Below are positions 12,989 to 19,480 of a stretch of 22,515 nucleotides of DNA, in pieces. Location of the stretch: positions 1 to 22,515 of IMG/VR virus record IMGVR_UViG_3300017956_005040; one strand, given 5' to 3'. Both the position numbers and the translations under genes were made by a program. How positions within the stretch are numbered: the stretch's first letter is position 1; each line of letters starts with the position of its first letter. Below the pieces are notes generated by a model. That model saw only the letters and a program-made list of their open reading frames with translations. It had not been told where the DNA came from and ran no database searches. Origin of the DNA: a virus.

Positions 12989-13080
12989 GTTAGGGGGTAA
13001 GTCTTTTCCGCTCCGTTGTGACTTCCCTACTAACGAGGAAGACCCCGGTCACTTAGGTGGCTGGGGTTCTTTCTTTTTCT
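12989..13080 (+). ncRNA. Candidate small non-coding RNA between holin gene and terminator
   Basis: The interval starts about 7 nt after a good -10 box and ends in a strong intrinsic terminator, giving a transcript of roughly 90 nt. It holds no credible reading frame (one ATG is followed by a stop after five codons). Its 3' part overlaps the last codons of the convergent gene at 13049-13354, so it could also act as antisense RNA to that mRNA. A 10-nt inverted repeat (GTAGGGAAGT at 12963-12972 with ACTTCCCTAC at 13021-13030) has its left arm in the promoter. It could therefore fold only in read-through RNA from the holin gene. The function is unknown. Confidence 0.4.
13042..13080 (+). terminator. 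Strong rho-independent terminator
   Basis: ACCCCGGTCAC (13042-13052) pairs along its full length, with two G-T wobbles, to GTGGCTGGGGT (13057-13067) around a TTAG loop. It is followed by TTCTTTCTTTTTCTT. It ends plus-strand transcription facing the convergent gene. Confidence 0.88.
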
Positions 13081-13354
13081 TGCGGCGGGCGGGGATATGC
13101 TTAAGGCGATCAGGGCGAACGGCTACCCACTGCTCTCGCCCGTATGCGCCGCCCCACAGATCCACCCACTCGTTGTCTTCGGGCAGATTAGTGTTTGTGG
13201 TATGCCCGTGGAACGTGAAGGTGCCCTGCTGGCCTTTGATGCGGCACTTGTCACCCTTATTTAGAATGACTTGGGGTGAGAGTTGGTAGCTGTCGCTTTC
13301 TACCCACCCTGGCTTACCTTCCCACTTGCTGGGTTTGATGGTTTTGCGTGTCAT
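13049..13354 (-). CDS. Conserved hypothetical phage protein
   Basis: 101 aa. A basic start (MTRKTIKPSKWEGKPGWVES) leads into a beta-rich core (LSPQVILNKGDKCRIKGQQG, TFTFHGHTTN, EWVDLWGG, WVAVRPDRL) resembling a small SH3/KOW-like barrel, then a very basic tail (ARRKKKKEPQPPK). I recall similar core patterns in uncharacterised actinophage proteins, without a function. The basic tail suggests nucleic-acid contact, which is inference. The ATG lies 7 nt after an extended -10 box, so the mRNA is probably leaderless. The stop codon lies within the convergent terminator stem. Confidence 0.75.
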   Translation of the reverse strand: MTRKTIKPSKWEGKPGWVESDSYQLSPQVILNKGDKCRIKGQQGTFTFHGHTTNTNLPEDNEWVDLWGGAYGREQWVAVRPDRLKHIPARRKKKKEPQPPK

Positions 13355-13361
13355 GTTTACA

Positions 13362-13370
13362 AGTATACCA
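13362..13370 (-). promoter_or_regulatory. Extended -10 promoter (leaderless) of the 101-aa protein
   Basis: Minus strand TGG-TATACT followed by TGTAAAC and the ATG at 13354, with no convincing -35 box. The string TATGTGGTAnACT is shared with the element before holin-like gene 2. Confidence 0.5.
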
Positions 13371-13387
13371 CATAGGTGGGACAGTTG

Positions 13388-14362
13388 TTACATTTGTGCG
13401 TAGATCTTATCTGCGATCTCTTCACGGACATTGGGGTTGTCGTCTAGGTAGGCTTTGGTGTTTACCCGGCCTTGACCAATGTTTTCACCGTTGTATGCAA
13501 ACCATGCGCCCTTCTTGTCGATGATTCCCATATCCACGCCGATGTCTACAATGTCACCTGTTCTGGAGATTCCTTCGCCGTAAGCGATTTCAAACTCTGC
13601 CTGGCGGTGAGGGGGAGCGACCTTGTTCTTCACAACTTTCACTCGGACTTTGTTTCCCATAGCTTCGCCGTCGGTTTTGAGGGTTTCGATTCTCCTAATG
13701 TCCAACCGTACAGAGGCGTAGAACTTTAGAGCCTTGCCTCCGGTTGTCACCTCAGGGCTGCCGAACATGACACCAATCTTCTCCCTAAGCTGATTGATCA
13801 TAATCAGAATGGTCTTAGAGTGATTTAGGTTGGCAACAATCTTTCGCATCGCCTGAGACATAAGACGGGCGTGTAGTCCGACGTGGCTGTCTCCCATCTC
13901 GCCGTCAATTTCTGCACGAGGAGTTAGAGCCGCAACAGAGTCCACGACTACAACGTCTAGGGCACCTGATTCAATTAGACGGTTTGTGATTGTCAGTGCT
14001 TGTTCTCCGGTGTCCGGTTGGGATACGAGTAGGTTGTCTACGTCGCATCCGATTGCCCTAGCGTACACTGGATCTAGTGCGTGCTCTGCGTCAATAAAGG
14101 CACATTGGCCACCTGCCTTCTGGGCGGCAGCGATAACGTGCAGCGCAATCGTTGTTTTTCCGCTGGACTCGGGTCCGTAGATTTCTGTGACTCTGCCTTT
14201 GGGTAGCCCACCAACGCCGAGGGCTAGGTCTAGGGCGATTGAGCCGGTGGAGATGGTTTCGATCTGCATTGTGGCGTTGTCGCCAAGGCGCATGATGGAG
14301 CCTGTGCCAAACTGTTTTTCAATTTGGCCTATTGCGTCTTCTAGAAGTTTATTCTTGTCCAT
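13388..14362 (-). CDS. recA: Recombinase RecA
   Basis: ATP-dependent strand-exchange protein of 324 aa, slightly shorter than the usual 340-355. Landmarks: [15 protein letters not shown] at the N-terminus, Walker A GPESSGKT at 63-70, [13 protein letters not shown] (Walker B), the loop 1 region around [30 protein letters not shown] and the loop 2 region with [13 protein letters not shown]. The C-terminal domain ends at KIYAQM and lacks the long acidic tail of most bacterial RecAs, which normally restrains activity. Having RecA in addition to a Rad52-like annealing protein is unusual and gives the phage two recombination routes. Its ATG sits 6 nt after a -10 box with no ribosome site, implying leaderless translation. 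Its promoter overlaps that of the divergent gene at 14420. Confidence 0.97.
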   Translation of the reverse strand: MDKNKLLEDAIGQIEKQFGTGSIMRLGDNATMQIETISTGSIALDLALGVGGLPKGRVTEIYGPESSGKTTIALHVIAAAQKAGGQCAFIDAEHALDPVYARAIGCDVDNLLVSQPDTGEQALTITNRLIESGALDVVVVDSVAALTPRAEIDGEMGDSHVGLHARLMSQAMRKIVANLNHSKTILIMINQLREKIGVMFGSPEVTTGGKALKFYASVRLDIRRIETLKTDGEAMGNKVRVKVVKNKVAPPHRQAEFEIAYGEGISRTGDIVDIGVDMGIIDKKGAWFAYNGENIGQGRVNTKAYLDDNPNVREEIADKIYAQM

Positions 14363-14368
14363 CTTCGT

Positions 14369-14397
14369 ATTCTAGCTTCTTGGTTGCCCGTAGTCAA
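14369..14397 (-). promoter_or_regulatory. recA promoter (leaderless)
   Basis: Minus strand TTGACT, 17 nt, TAGAAT, then ACGAAG and the ATG at 14362. No evident LexA-type palindrome was seen here. Confidence 0.75.
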
Positions 14398-14413
14398 GCC
14401 TGTGAACTATAAT
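14384..14413 (+). promoter_or_regulatory. Promoter of the Cys-rich gene, overlapping the recA promoter
   Basis: TTGCCC, 18 nt, TATAAT, then ATGTTT and the ATG at 14420. It interleaves with the recA promoter on the opposite strand, so the two probably compete for polymerase. Confidence 0.6.
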
Positions 14414-14419
14414 ATGTTT

Positions 14420-14785
14420 ATGGCAAATAAACGTGGTCCCAAGCGGACGGTTAAGGCGTCCATTCGTGTTGGCGAGTGGGGAGGTACGGGCTGGCAGCTG
14501 GAGTTAGAGTGTGGGCATGTTGTGCCGTCAGACCGCCGGGCTGTTGTGGGAGAGACACGGGTATGTTGTAAAATCTGCGCTACGCCAGACACACCGCAGC
14601 GATTAGTGGAGGTTTTGAGCGACTGGGAGAACGGATGGGAACCCTGGGACCCTACTGCTGAGATAAAGATGAAAGCAAAACTAGCGTCACTTGTTGGTGT
14701 GCCACTTGATCAAGTTGAGATCAACAATGGCACTGCCACTATCTTTGTGGATGCACAGCAGCTTAAGCGGATAATGGCCAACTAG
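14420..14785 (+). CDS. Small Cys-containing hypothetical protein
   Basis: 121 aa. A basic N-terminus (MANKRGPKRTVKASIRVGEWGG) is followed by a possible zinc site made of Cys-Gly-His (LECGHVV) and CCKIC. After it come a Trp-rich segment (DWENGWEPWDP) and a C-terminal helix-strand-helix (KMKAKLASLVGV, ATIFVDAQQLKRIM). The arrangement suggests a small nucleic-acid-binding protein, but no family was recognised. The start at 14420 is chosen as leaderless, 6 nt after TATAAT; the frame is open back to 14384 across the promoter. Its stop overlaps the convergent glycosyltransferase stop at the palindrome CTAG. Confidence 0.72.
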   Translation: MANKRGPKRTVKASIRVGEWGGTGWQLELECGHVVPSDRRAVVGETRVCCKICATPDTPQRLVEVLSDWENGWEPWDPTAEIKMKAKLASLVGVPLDQVEINNGTATIFVDAQQLKRIMAN

Positions 14786-15390
14786 CGACAGTTGATAAAG
14801 TTTTCTCTGTGCCGCCGATAAAATAGCAGGCCCTGCCGCACTTGTGTGACCGTGGCACCAAGCGCCAACATTCCATTCCACAGACTCAAGTCTTCGGCCC
14901 CGGCGTTACCCTCAAGGAAATTATGGTGTCGTTTGTAGCCAACTTTTTGGGCTAGGGCCGTTTTGTACATCATTGATCCATGATGACCTTTTCTTTCCCA
15001 GTACAAGTCTCCGTTTGTTGGGGTTGTGGGTACGGGATGATTTTTCTTAAACTCTCCCGTAATAATGATGTCGTATGTGACAATGTCAGTGCTGTGTTGA
15101 GTTAAGGTTTCGACTGTGTCAGATCGTAACCAGTTATCCGCCCCAATAAACATTGTGTATTCAGTGTCTACTTTCATAAGCATGTCTTGGAAGTTGTCAG
15201 CGGTCCCTAGGTTTTCTTCCCTTAGGGTGTACTCAACCTCTGGATAAACTTTTGGTAAGTGGGCGCAGTCGCCGACCCCGTCATCAACAAAAAGAATTTT
15301 TTCTGGTTTAACGGTTTGTGATAACAGGCTTTCAATGCAGTGCGCAGCAAGATGCCCGTAATAATACGAGGCTACTACAACTGTTAGCAT
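14782..15390 (-). CDS. GT2-family (GT-A fold) glycosyltransferase
   Basis: 202 aa. The opening LTVVVASYYYGHLAAHCIESLLSQT and ILFVDDGVGD are typical of GT2 nucleotide-sugar transferases; MFIGADNWL holds the DxD-like metal site (ADN), and AEDLSLWNGML supplies the catalytic acidic motif. It is shorter than most GT2 enzymes (about 250-300 aa), so the acceptor domain is minimal. AAAGGA lies before the ATG, which overlaps the stop of the dioxygenase gene by one base. It is the last gene of the glycan cassette and would add a sugar to phage or host surface structures. The sugar and acceptor are unknown. Confidence 0.85.
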   Translation of the reverse strand: MLTVVVASYYYGHLAAHCIESLLSQTVKPEKILFVDDGVGDCAHLPKVYPEVEYTLREENLGTADNFQDMLMKVDTEYTMFIGADNWLRSDTVETLTQHSTDIVTYDIIITGEFKKNHPVPTTPTNGDLYWERKGHHGSMMYKTALAQKVGYKRHHNFLEGNAGAEDLSLWNGMLALGATVTQVRQGLLFYRRHRENFINCR

Positions 15391-16118
15391 TATGGAATCC
15401 TTTCTGGGTTTATCTGATGTATAACTTTTCCGTCAACAAGATACTCAGGGTAGTCTAGCACGCTGGCTGACTTGCAAAAGCCATTCATGTAGGTCATTCG
15501 TGAGTTTCCTGAGGTGTTTTCTTCGCTTCCGTGTATAATGTTTACCGACCATAACATCACTGAACCACGGGTTGCTGTGTACTTTGTTCCGTAGAGGTTC
15601 TGCCTGTTGAATTGGCGAAGGTTTTTAGGGACTGGGAAGATTGGCCACATGTGTGAGCCTTCGATAAACTCTACAGCGCCGTTACTTGGGGTGATGTCAT
15701 CTACCGCAATAATTGTCTGCAAGTAATCGGAGGATATAGATGCCGTAAAAACACCGCTTTCCCGAAATATAGTGTCTCGGTGCCAGGCGAATGTATCTAA
15801 GTCTTCAGCTTCCCTAAAGTAAACTTGATTATTAATCTGGCGGACATTGTCCCCTAAGAAACTTTGTACAATATCAACCATTCTCTGGTCAATTCTGTAC
15901 TTGTTTAAGATTGGGTTTGCTAGCGCCGGGAAAAAGATTAATGACTTTTTGTTGTAAGCTTGCTCGCTAGGAATGTGGGGGTAGCCAGAATTTGCTATTT
16001 GTTCGTCGGTTGTGGCATATGCGGCAGCCTTCATTTCGTCGCACTCATCCGCTGTGAATACGTCAGGTATCGTTGTGACACCTTTTATGTCTAGTTCTTC
16101 TTTATGCGAATGGTACAT
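15390..16118 (-). CDS. Phytanoyl-CoA dioxygenase (PhyH)-type Fe(II)/2-oxoglutarate oxygenase
   Basis: 242 aa. The iron triad is visible: His113 and Asp115 in FAWHRDTIF, and His196 in VNIIHGSEENTSGNSRM, with Arg207 placed to bind 2-oxoglutarate. SNGAVEFIEGSHMWP is a hallmark of the PhyH family. These enzymes hydroxylate small molecules, lipids or sugar-linked groups. The position between a deacetylase and a glycosyltransferase suggests it oxidises a glycan substituent, which is inference. The start at 16118 overlaps the deacetylase end by 17 bp; an in-frame GTG at 16169 lies deep inside that gene and is less likely. The ribosome site is weak, suggesting coupling. Confidence 0.85.
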   Translation of the reverse strand: MYHSHKEELDIKGVTTIPDVFTADECDEMKAAAYATTDEQIANSGYPHIPSEQAYNKKSLIFFPALANPILNKYRIDQRMVDIVQSFLGDNVRQINNQVYFREAEDLDTFAWHRDTIFRESGVFTASISSDYLQTIIAVDDITPSNGAVEFIEGSHMWPIFPVPKNLRQFNRQNLYGTKYTATRGSVMLWSVNIIHGSEENTSGNSRMTYMNGFCKSASVLDYPEYLVDGKVIHQINPERIP

Positions 16119-16623
16119 AGTTGCTATACAGTTTGAAGTTTGCGTCTGGGTGACTTCCTTCTGCCACACCCTGTGTAACAGAATAGGCTTTTTCGTAACC
16201 AGCTTTTTTGACTAGCTCCACAACTCTGTCGTCGTAGTCCCCGTAGGGGTAGCGTAAATACTTTGTTGGGAAGGGGGCAGTGATTTCTTGAATAATTTCA
16301 CGGTCACTCAGAAGGGGTAACGACGTGTGTGACCATGTGTGCCAGCCAATTTCAAAGTCGTACATTGCACACAGGGATTTAACCTCAGTGAGTGTACAGT
16401 ATCGCTCTAGCTTGGGTACCATGTGTAGATCAAAGGTGTTATCTTTACCCATGAAGTTTCCCATTACAAACATAATCCCTGATTTGCCCTTTAGTACATC
16501 ATGGTTGTCTAGAACGTTTCGGTAGACTCCGTCAAAGCCAATGGGTTCGTCGCACGCCAGGATCTGTGCCCTGGTGTGGTAGTTAGAGTGGTGTGTGTCT
16601 CCGATATTGTGTGCAAGTCTCAT
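16102..16623 (-). CDS. NodB-type polysaccharide deacetylase
   Basis: 173 aa, compact for the carbohydrate esterase 4 fold. Motif 2 is GWHTWSH (His95 and His99), motif 3 RYPYG (124-128), and motif 1 probably ILACDEPIGFDG with Asp25 or Asp31. A C-terminal helix-strand (VVELVKKAGYEKAYSVTQGV) is typical. The enzyme removes N- or O-acetyl groups from amino-sugar polymers, and the free amine could be the target of the neighbouring NodS-like methyltransferase. The start at 16623 is supported by GGGAG five nt upstream and an ATGA overlap with the methyltransferase stop. Motif 1 is atypical, so activity should be tested. Confidence 0.78.
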   Translation of the reverse strand: MRLAHNIGDTHHSNYHTRAQILACDEPIGFDGVYRNVLDNHDVLKGKSGIMFVMGNFMGKDNTFDLHMVPKLERYCTLTEVKSLCAMYDFEIGWHTWSHTSLPLLSDREIIQEITAPFPTKYLRYPYGDYDDRVVELVKKAGYEKAYSVTQGVAEGSHPDANFKLYSNYVPFA

Positions 16624-17108
16624 TGGTACTCCCATACGGTTATGTTGTGAACGTACTCTCTGTATAGGATATCGAAGCTCCGTATTGGGTTCCCGAACGT
16701 GTATGGTTGTAGCCACGATGATATGCCTGCAATGAATACGGTTGTTCCAGTTGTGCAGGCATCGTGGATGTTCTGGGCTATTGCCGCATGGTCATACTGT
16801 GGGTAAAGCAGCCCAGTTGCCATGACGAAATCGTAGTGACCTTCGGGGGCCAGTACCCGCCTTACGTTGGGCGGTAGTCTAGAGGAGGCGTTGTCGCTTA
16901 CTTCAAGTGCATGGATCTCGGGGGCTGGCAGGTCTTTGGTTATCCACCCTTCGCCTGCACCTATGTCTAAGGCCTTGTTAAAGTTAGGGCCAACGTCCTC
17001 CACTATAGCTAGGTAGAAGGACTTCCTGTACTGGTCTTCCGGGTCCTTTTGGTAGTTCCAGGGGTCCGCCTGCTCGTACCATTGTTCTAGTTCGTGTAGA
17101 GGTTGCAT
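16620..17108 (-). CDS. NodS-like SAM-dependent methyltransferase
   Basis: 162 aa. It begins with the NodS/SAM-family lead EQWYEQADPWNYQKDPEDQY (DPW-x-Y, then a Tyr-containing helix), then motif I ALDIGAGEGW (46-55), IHALEVSDNA (acidic motif II) and YDFVMATGLLY (motif IV). It is shorter than rhizobial NodS (about 200 aa) and seems to lack part of the C-terminal sheet, although PYTFGNPIRSFDIL continues the fold. NodS methylates the amine freed by NodB in Nod-factor synthesis; adjacency here to a NodB-like deacetylase mirrors that pairing. The ATG is 6 nt after a possible -10 box. Confidence 0.8.
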   Translation of the reverse strand: MQPLHELEQWYEQADPWNYQKDPEDQYRKSFYLAIVEDVGPNFNKALDIGAGEGWITKDLPAPEIHALEVSDNASSRLPPNVRRVLAPEGHYDFVMATGLLYPQYDHAAIAQNIHDACTTGTTVFIAGISSWLQPYTFGNPIRSFDILYREYVHNITVWEYQ

Positions 17109-17114
17109 CGTTAT

Positions 17115-17144
17115 ATGCTACCTGGTTCTTGGTGTGTTTGGCAA
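17115..17144 (-). promoter_or_regulatory. Promoter of the glycan cassette (leaderless)
   Basis: Minus strand TTGCCA, 18 nt, TAGCAT, then ATAACG and the ATG at 17108. The -10 matches four of six positions, weaker than the other promoters. Confidence 0.5.
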
Positions 17145-17157
17145 CTAGTCACCCACC

Positions 17158-17571
17158 CTTTCGTGTGGTAGTAGTTGACGCTACTTACACGAAAGCTCAG
17201 GCTGTACCCGCTCTAGTATTATTAGATCCCCTGCATCATCGACCCCAAGCATCCCCTATTTTTTCAGGAATGCCCACTCTCCCCAGATATGGCTCTGGAT
17301 GCCCGTGTGCCGGAACCGCATGGGCGTTTGCTAGTTCCGAACCTATCTCCTCAAGTCCTAGTGTTCAGCGTGCAGGGACTGGGACCCCGTCAAGGGCGTT
17401 GTTCCAGTGTATCGTGCGATCCATACCGTCACTCTTTGGGTAGGCGTGCCCGTCGTGTCTCTTTCTCACCAGTTGCGTAACGAGTGTGACCCTCCGGTCC
17501 ATCAGCAGTTCTTTATGTCATCGGGATTCCCCGGTTGCGTTGCGTTGCGGTGCGCTCCTTTTGTTGGTTTG
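17158..17571 (-). ncRNA. Unassigned transcribed region: structured RNA or decayed gene
   Basis: A 529-nt stretch (17145-17673) has no recognised gene. A near-consensus minus-strand promoter at 17578-17606 would produce RNA from about 17571. The segment ends at a strong hairpin (CTTTCGTGT 17158-17166 with ACACGAAAG 17187-17195, plus inner AGTAG/CTACT) just before the next promoter. Near the 5' end lie GCAAC repeated three times and an AAGGAG with no start codon at a usable distance. A minus-strand frame runs from ATG at 17502 for 45 codons to a TGA (17365-17367), then stays open in the same frame for 42 more codons to a TGA at 17236. Local inverted repeats such as GCATCC/GGATGC and CCAGA/TCTGG favour RNA structure. 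No known RNA family was recognised. Confidence 0.35.
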
Positions 17572-17577
17572 CTGGGT

Positions 17578-17606
17578 ATTCTAGTGGGTTTAGGGCGGGG
17601 TGTCAA
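17578..17606 (-). promoter_or_regulatory. Near-consensus promoter facing the unassigned region
   Basis: Minus strand TTGACA, 17 nt, TAGAAT. Unlike the other promoters of this quality in the window, no start codon follows within 10 nt and no Shine-Dalgarno/ATG pair follows. Confidence 0.75.
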
Positions 17607-17634
17607 TGCCTGTTTTGGGTTGTTTGCTTGACAA

Positions 17635-17650
17635 ATAGTCTTTAGACTAT
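17635..17650. promoter_or_regulatory. 16-bp palindromic operator candidate upstream of the WhiB gene
   Basis: ATAGTCT-TT-AGACTAT has perfect 7-bp arms. It starts one base after a TTGACA (17628-17633) and contains TAGACT, a possible -10 box for the WhiB gene. A dimeric repressor bound here would block that promoter. The protein that binds is unknown; WhiB itself is one candidate. Confidence 0.6.
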
Positions 17651-17673
17651 GTGAAGCAACGAAAGGAAGCAAC

Positions 17674-17907
17674 GTGTTTAATGAAATTAAGGCACCTGCA
17701 TGGTATCGTACTGCTCCTTGTCGTGGACAGGATCGTTTGTTTTTCTCGGCTAAGCCGTCAAAGCGTAAGGCGGCTGTCCGCATTTGTGTGTTAGAGTGTG
17801 AACATACTGAGGAGTGTTTGGGTATTGCAGTATCCGCTAAGCTTATTGACGGGGTTTGGGGCGGAAAGACGGGGCCAGAAATTGAACGAATAGTTGAGAT
17901 TACGTGA
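17674..17907 (+). CDS. WhiB-family iron-sulfur transcription regulator
   Basis: 77 aa, the usual size. WhiB proteins bind a 4Fe-4S cluster and the primary sigma factor, and occur only in Actinobacteria and their phages. Visible: PAWYRTAPC with Cys16, FFSA, three more Cys at 38, 42 and 48, and the GVWGGKTGPE turn (60-69) that contacts sigma or DNA regions. The middle Cys pair is spaced C-x3-C (CVLEC), whereas the family norm is C-x2-C. The start is GTG, six nt after AAAGGA; no ATG is available. It overlaps the next gene by GTGA. Likely role: redirecting host or phage transcription. The palindrome just upstream suggests tight control. Confidence 0.88.
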   Translation: MFNEIKAPAWYRTAPCRGQDRLFFSAKPSKRKAAVRICVLECEHTEECLGIAVSAKLIDGVWGGKTGPEIERIVEIT

Positions 17908-18272
17908 TTGAGTTCGATGATTTGGCAGATGATGTAATTGGTGTACTGCGTCGGGGGTTGATGGAAGTAGTCTTTTTTGTTGTACCTGCTTCCGCAATTG
18001 AGGGAAAAGATTTCGAGCTGCTTGTTTGGACCGACTCCACGGTTAGTATTGGGGTGTCTGCGGATTATTTAGACGGACCACTTAGGGACATGGTTGCTGA
18101 AGCCATTCTTGAAAGAGACCACGGGTCGTCGGCTTCGTGGGAAGAGCATGCAATGGAGTTGTTCGTTATGCATTTGAGTGACATTTTGAATGAAGTTATG
18201 CATAGGAGTTTTGACAAGTGGTCGTATTTAAACCTTGATTCTGGATTAAAGCGGATTTTAGGGGAGCATTGA
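17904..18272 (+). CDS. Hypothetical acidic protein coupled to the WhiB gene
   Basis: 122 aa starting at GTG overlapping the WhiB stop (GTGA), hence translationally coupled. The N-terminal half has alternating strands (VVFFVVPASAIEG, FELLVWTDSTVSIGVS) and the C-terminal half is helical (LRDMVAEAILERDH, ELFVMHLSDILNEVMHRSFDK). No family recognised. It may be a partner or antagonist of the WhiB regulator by context only. The -35 box of the next promoter overlaps its stop codon. Confidence 0.65.
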   Translation: MIEFDDLADDVIGVLRRGLMEVVFFVVPASAIEGKDFELLVWTDSTVSIGVSADYLDGPLRDMVAEAILERDHGSSASWEEHAMELFVMHLSDILNEVMHRSFDKWSYLNLDSGLKRILGEH

Positions 18273-18297
18273 CTTAGATCGGTCAGCATGATAAACT
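18269..18297 (+). promoter_or_regulatory. Promoter of the recombination operon
   Basis: TTGACT, 17 nt, TAAACT, about 30 nt before the ATG at 18329, which has its own GGGAG. It probably drives the coupled genes from 18329 through the HNH genes. Confidence 0.62.
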
Positions 18298-18328
18298 ATG
18301 GTATTGCTACTATTTACTAGGGAGATAT

Positions 18329-18823
18329 ATGGCTGATCGAACATTGCAGCACATAGATACAGTTACCGATCTTTTACTTGAACTACGGTTACTGCTTGGC
18401 ACTCTCCCTTCTAGCTCTACTGATGAGGAGCTTCTTGAAGTTGCAGGAGCCCTTCATCATGTCAAAAGTATTGCGACTCAAACATTCAGTGAGTTTCAGA
18501 CGATAGTGGCAGAATCCATTGACGCTTCCGCTCCTGTAGAAATATCTACGGGTACCATTGAAGTTAAGTCTGGGGCACCTCGTAAATCGTGGGATCATAG
18601 CCGACTTGCCGCTGAGGTTGGGCGTCGTGTTGCAGATAGGAATATGAACATTGACTCTGGGGAAATGAGTTTGTCTCCGCAGGAGCTTATTCAACAGGTT
18701 CTGGAGTTTGTTGGTCTTTCGTATTGGAAGGTAGGTAAGTTGAAGGAGCTTCACATTGATGCGGATGATTTTTGTGAAGTTGGAGAATCCAAGAAAAATC
18801 TTGTTGTAAGGAGAGATGTATGA
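18329..18823 (+). CDS. Conserved phage protein, first gene of the recombination operon
   Basis: 164 aa. The first half is helical (TVTDLLLELRLLLGTLP, LLEVAGALHHVKSIATQ), then a Ser/Thr-rich linker (APRKSWDHSRLAAEVGRRVADR) and a C-terminal helical domain with LSYWKVGKLKELHIDADDFCE. The C-terminal pattern (S-Y-W-x-V-G-x-L-K-x-L-x-I-D) looks familiar from uncharacterised actinophage proteins beside Rad52/RecT-like genes, but no activity is known to me. GGGAG lies 4 nt before the ATG, and its stop overlaps the Rad52-like start (ATGA), so it likely serves the same process. Confidence 0.72.
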   Translation: MADRTLQHIDTVTDLLLELRLLLGTLPSSSTDEELLEVAGALHHVKSIATQTFSEFQTIVAESIDASAPVEISTGTIEVKSGAPRKSWDHSRLAAEVGRRVADRNMNIDSGEMSLSPQELIQQVLEFVGLSYWKVGKLKELHIDADDFCEVGESKKNLVVRRDV

Positions 18824-19479
18824 ATATGTTAGCTGAGTTGTCAGAGCCGTTCCCAGTCGAGGTGGAGCGGCAGTTGCGTAAGGGTAGTGCTATGCTTACG
18901 TACATTCCAGTATCAGAAGTAATTACCCGGCTTAACAAGGTGCTGGGTGTGGACATGTGGTCCTATGAAGTTATGAAAGTTGAGCGGGATAGTTTAGATC
19001 CCGAGTTTGTGGTCGCACATGTGCGCCTTACTGCCACTTTTATTCCAACAAACGAAGCGCCCAATCTTGTGGTTGTGCGTGAAGGAATTGGTGGGCAGAA
19101 GATTAAGCGCACAAAGAGCGGGGATATTGTTGACCTTGGTGATGAATTTAAAGGCGCTGTATCTGACGCTCTAAAAAAAGCGGCGCAGTCTCTGGGAGTT
19201 GGGCTTTATCTTGCCCGATCAGAAGAGGCCCTGTATCTGGAAGAAGTTGAAGATGTTGAATCAGCCATCAGTGAAGAACATTTCGAAAAACTTCGCACAG
19301 TACTTAACTCGTTGAGCACCGCAGAAATGCATCAGGCCAGGGAGCATTGGGACTCAATTTCTAATGATCTTCCTTTTGAACGGTTGAATATTACGAGAGC
19401 ACTGTTGGATCAGATGCTCGACTTTGTTCGTAGTGTTCGACAGCCCACCGAAACAGGCGTCGTGTTTGATGCAGAGTAG
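18820..19479 (+). CDS. Rad52/Rad22-like single-strand annealing protein
   Basis: 219 aa. The first 130 residues match the Rad52-family core: LAELSEPFPVEVERQLRKG, then LTYIPVSEVITRLNKVLG and DMWSYEV, a beta region with VVREGIGGQKI, and the diagnostic helix EFKGAVSDALKKAAQSLGVGLYLA. Such proteins anneal complementary ssDNA and form rings. The remaining 85 residues are acidic and helical and may contact SSB or the nuclease. AAGGAG precedes the ATG, which overlaps the previous stop. The next gene encodes a Cas4/RecB-like nuclease, the usual partner that resects ends for annealing. Confidence 0.88.
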   Translation: MNMLAELSEPFPVEVERQLRKGSAMLTYIPVSEVITRLNKVLGVDMWSYEVMKVERDSLDPEFVVAHVRLTATFIPTNEAPNLVVVREGIGGQKIKRTKSGDIVDLGDEFKGAVSDALKKAAQSLGVGLYLARSEEALYLEEVEDVESAISEEHFEKLRTVLNSLSTAEMHQAREHWDSISNDLPFERLNITRALLDQMLDFVRSVRQPTETGVVFDAE

Positions 19480-19480
19480 T

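Noticed and set aside
17239-17310. tRNA-like folding (GCATCC/GGATGC acceptor-like stem)
   Set aside because: No TTCRA T-loop, no anticodon arm of proper size and no conserved D-loop; at most a local hairpin.
17129-17443. Plus-strand 104-codon frame in the unassigned region
   Set aside because: It starts inside the cassette promoter, has no ribosome site, and its composition gives no domain or membrane pattern.
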